Below, in pieces: positions 5,599 to 6,098 of a DNA stretch of 6,098 bases; the first letter of the stretch is position 1, and every line of letters starts with the position of its first letter. Below the pieces are notes generated by a model that searched no databases, was not told the DNA's origin, and saw nothing but the letters and a program-made list of their open reading frames with translations. The position numbers were made by a program, and so were the translations under genes. This DNA comes from an uncultured Lachnospiraceae bacterium (GTDB taxonomy: Bacteria > Bacillota > Clostridia > Lachnospirales > Lachnospiraceae): contig CAMWNY010000169.1 in NCBI GenBank assembly GCA_947175775.1, forward strand, positions 1 through 6,098, in the 5' to 3' direction.

Positions 5599-6018
5599 TT
5601 AATCACATTGAATAATGATTTTTTTATAAGCATTTGCACAAACTAGAAAGAAAATTCCCAAACCAATAAACAAGACTCCTATCGGTAATAAAAAACAACC
5701 ACAAATGATAATAAACCACCCACAAATAAGGAAAAATAAACGATACCTTAAAATTGATTTTTTCGAGTAGAACTTTCCTCCGATTTTGGCTTTTGACGAA
5801 TTTTTATTGGGGGATACCTTTCTTACGGATGCTAATCCGTCAACAGTAGTCTTTTGGCAGACCTTATTGTACATAGCTTTTTTAGGGTTCTTAATAAATC
5901 CAGTTCTTTTTTTGCCATAGGCTGGAATAACAGCACGTTTTATAGCGCGTTTGGCACGTCCGGTAGTTCTTGCTTTAAATGATTTTTTTAAACTCGGAGT
6001 TTTCAAACCCATTTTCAT
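5599..6018 (-). CDS. Uncharacterised protein: basic N-terminal module plus two-helix membrane C-terminus
   Basis: The function is unknown. The 139-residue protein has a strongly basic first half containing GLKTPSLKKSFKARTTGRAK (4-23), AYGKKRTGFIKNPKKAMYNK (33-52) and KTTVDGL. This block recalls an N-terminal segment seen on hypothetical proteins of Firmicutes; that is memory, not a search. Residues about 93-131 are hydrophobic and would form two closely spaced membrane helices, LFFLICGWFIIICGCFLL and then PIGVLFIGLGIFFLVCANAY, with a short lysine-containing tail. The basic half should stay in the cytoplasm, where it could bind nucleic acid or acidic lipid; this is conjecture. GAGGA lies 9 nt before the first ATG, which is preferred over the Met two codons later. 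It is 21 bp after the partial upstream gene and 37 bp before the next, so these genes look co-transcribed. Confidence 0.82.
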   Translation of the reverse strand: MKMGLKTPSLKKSFKARTTGRAKRAIKRAVIPAYGKKRTGFIKNPKKAMYNKVCQKTTVDGLASVRKVSPNKNSSKAKIGGKFYSKKSILRYRLFFLICGWFIIICGCFLLPIGVLFIGLGIFFLVCANAYKKIIIQCD

Positions 6019-6039
6019 TAGTAGATGTCCTCTTTTTTC

Positions 6040-6098
6040 TTAAATACTGTGAGCATCAGTTTCTATTTTATCAATATCTATTTTTTCAAAATCATTAC
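6040..6098 (-). CDS. 3' end of an unidentified gene (partial)
   Basis: An open frame runs in from the right edge for 18 codons to a TAA at 6040-6042, ending DIDKIETDAHSI. It is 21 bp upstream of the 139-aa gene on the same strand, the spacing expected within an operon. The visible residues are acidic and identify no family. With so little sequence, a chance open frame is possible. Confidence 0.4.
   Translation of the reverse strand, partial: NDFEKIDIDKIETDAHSI

Larger units (their letters stand above)
3219..6098. mobile_element. One end of an integrated element (integrative element or prophage remnant) at tRNA-Leu; extends beyond the window
   Basis: A tyrosine recombinase gene lies about 145 bp from the 3' end of an intact tRNA. 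Everything beyond it changes character: all protein genes are on the - strand, base composition is visibly AT-richer, and the genes are poorly characterised. A type I toxin-antitoxin-like locus is present, as often found on mobile elements. The left boundary is an inference. The crossover probably lies within or just after the tRNA 3' end, but no second copy of that end occurs in the window, so the attachment core is undefined. No conjugation, phage structural or replication gene is visible, so the element type cannot be named. Confidence 0.6.

Noticed and set aside
3219..6098. Search by eye for a CRISPR array, insertion-sequence ends or a second copy of the tRNA 3' end
   Set aside because: No regularly spaced repeats, transposase or terminal repeats were seen. 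The nearest likeness to the tRNA T arm (around 4702-4710, ATCAAGTCC) is too short to be an attachment site.

Overview
The window looks like a low-to-moderate GC Firmicute, most likely a gut Clostridia/Lachnospiraceae-type genome. The evidence is the aspartate-pathway gene order (homoserine dehydrogenase then monofunctional aspartate kinase), strong AAGGAGG/GGAGG ribosome sites, consensus sigma-A promoters and an AT-rich accessory segment. This assignment comes from recognising protein families by eye; no search was run.

Left half (1-3218, all + strand) is ordinary chromosome. It holds the 3' end of hom, a complete aspartate kinase gene (lysC) and a MATE-family efflux transporter gene packed 21-42 bp apart. 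A tRNA-Leu(UAG) gene with its own promoter and a rho-independent terminator follows.

Right half (about 3219-6098, all proteins on the - strand, visibly AT-richer) looks like one end of an integrated mobile element. A tyrosine recombinase with all catalytic residues sits with its 3' end towards the tRNA 3' end, the usual layout for an element integrated at a tRNA gene. Paired direct repeats at 3337-3359 could be arm-type integrase sites. The other end of the element is outside the window, so the attachment core cannot be defined.

Behind the integrase, at about 4516-4802, is a compact locus not covered by any long ORF. On the - strand is a 28-codon gene for a hydrophobic peptide with a basic tail (4640-4726), resembling the Fst/TxpA/holin-like type I toxins. 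A convergent + strand RNA of about 100 nt starts from a perfect TTGACA-17-TATAAT promoter, and the two transcripts meet in a shared bidirectional terminator. A 9-nt repeat would let the 5' end of the antisense RNA pair a second time, inside the toxin reading frame. This is best read as a type I toxin-antitoxin module that helps keep the element in its host.

Further right are two poorly characterised cargo genes in tandem. One encodes a membrane-anchored, Asn/Thr-rich protein ending in a Cys/His, probably zinc-binding, C-terminal module. The other encodes a protein with a strongly basic N-terminal module and a two-helix membrane C-terminus. The 3' end of a further gene runs off the right edge.
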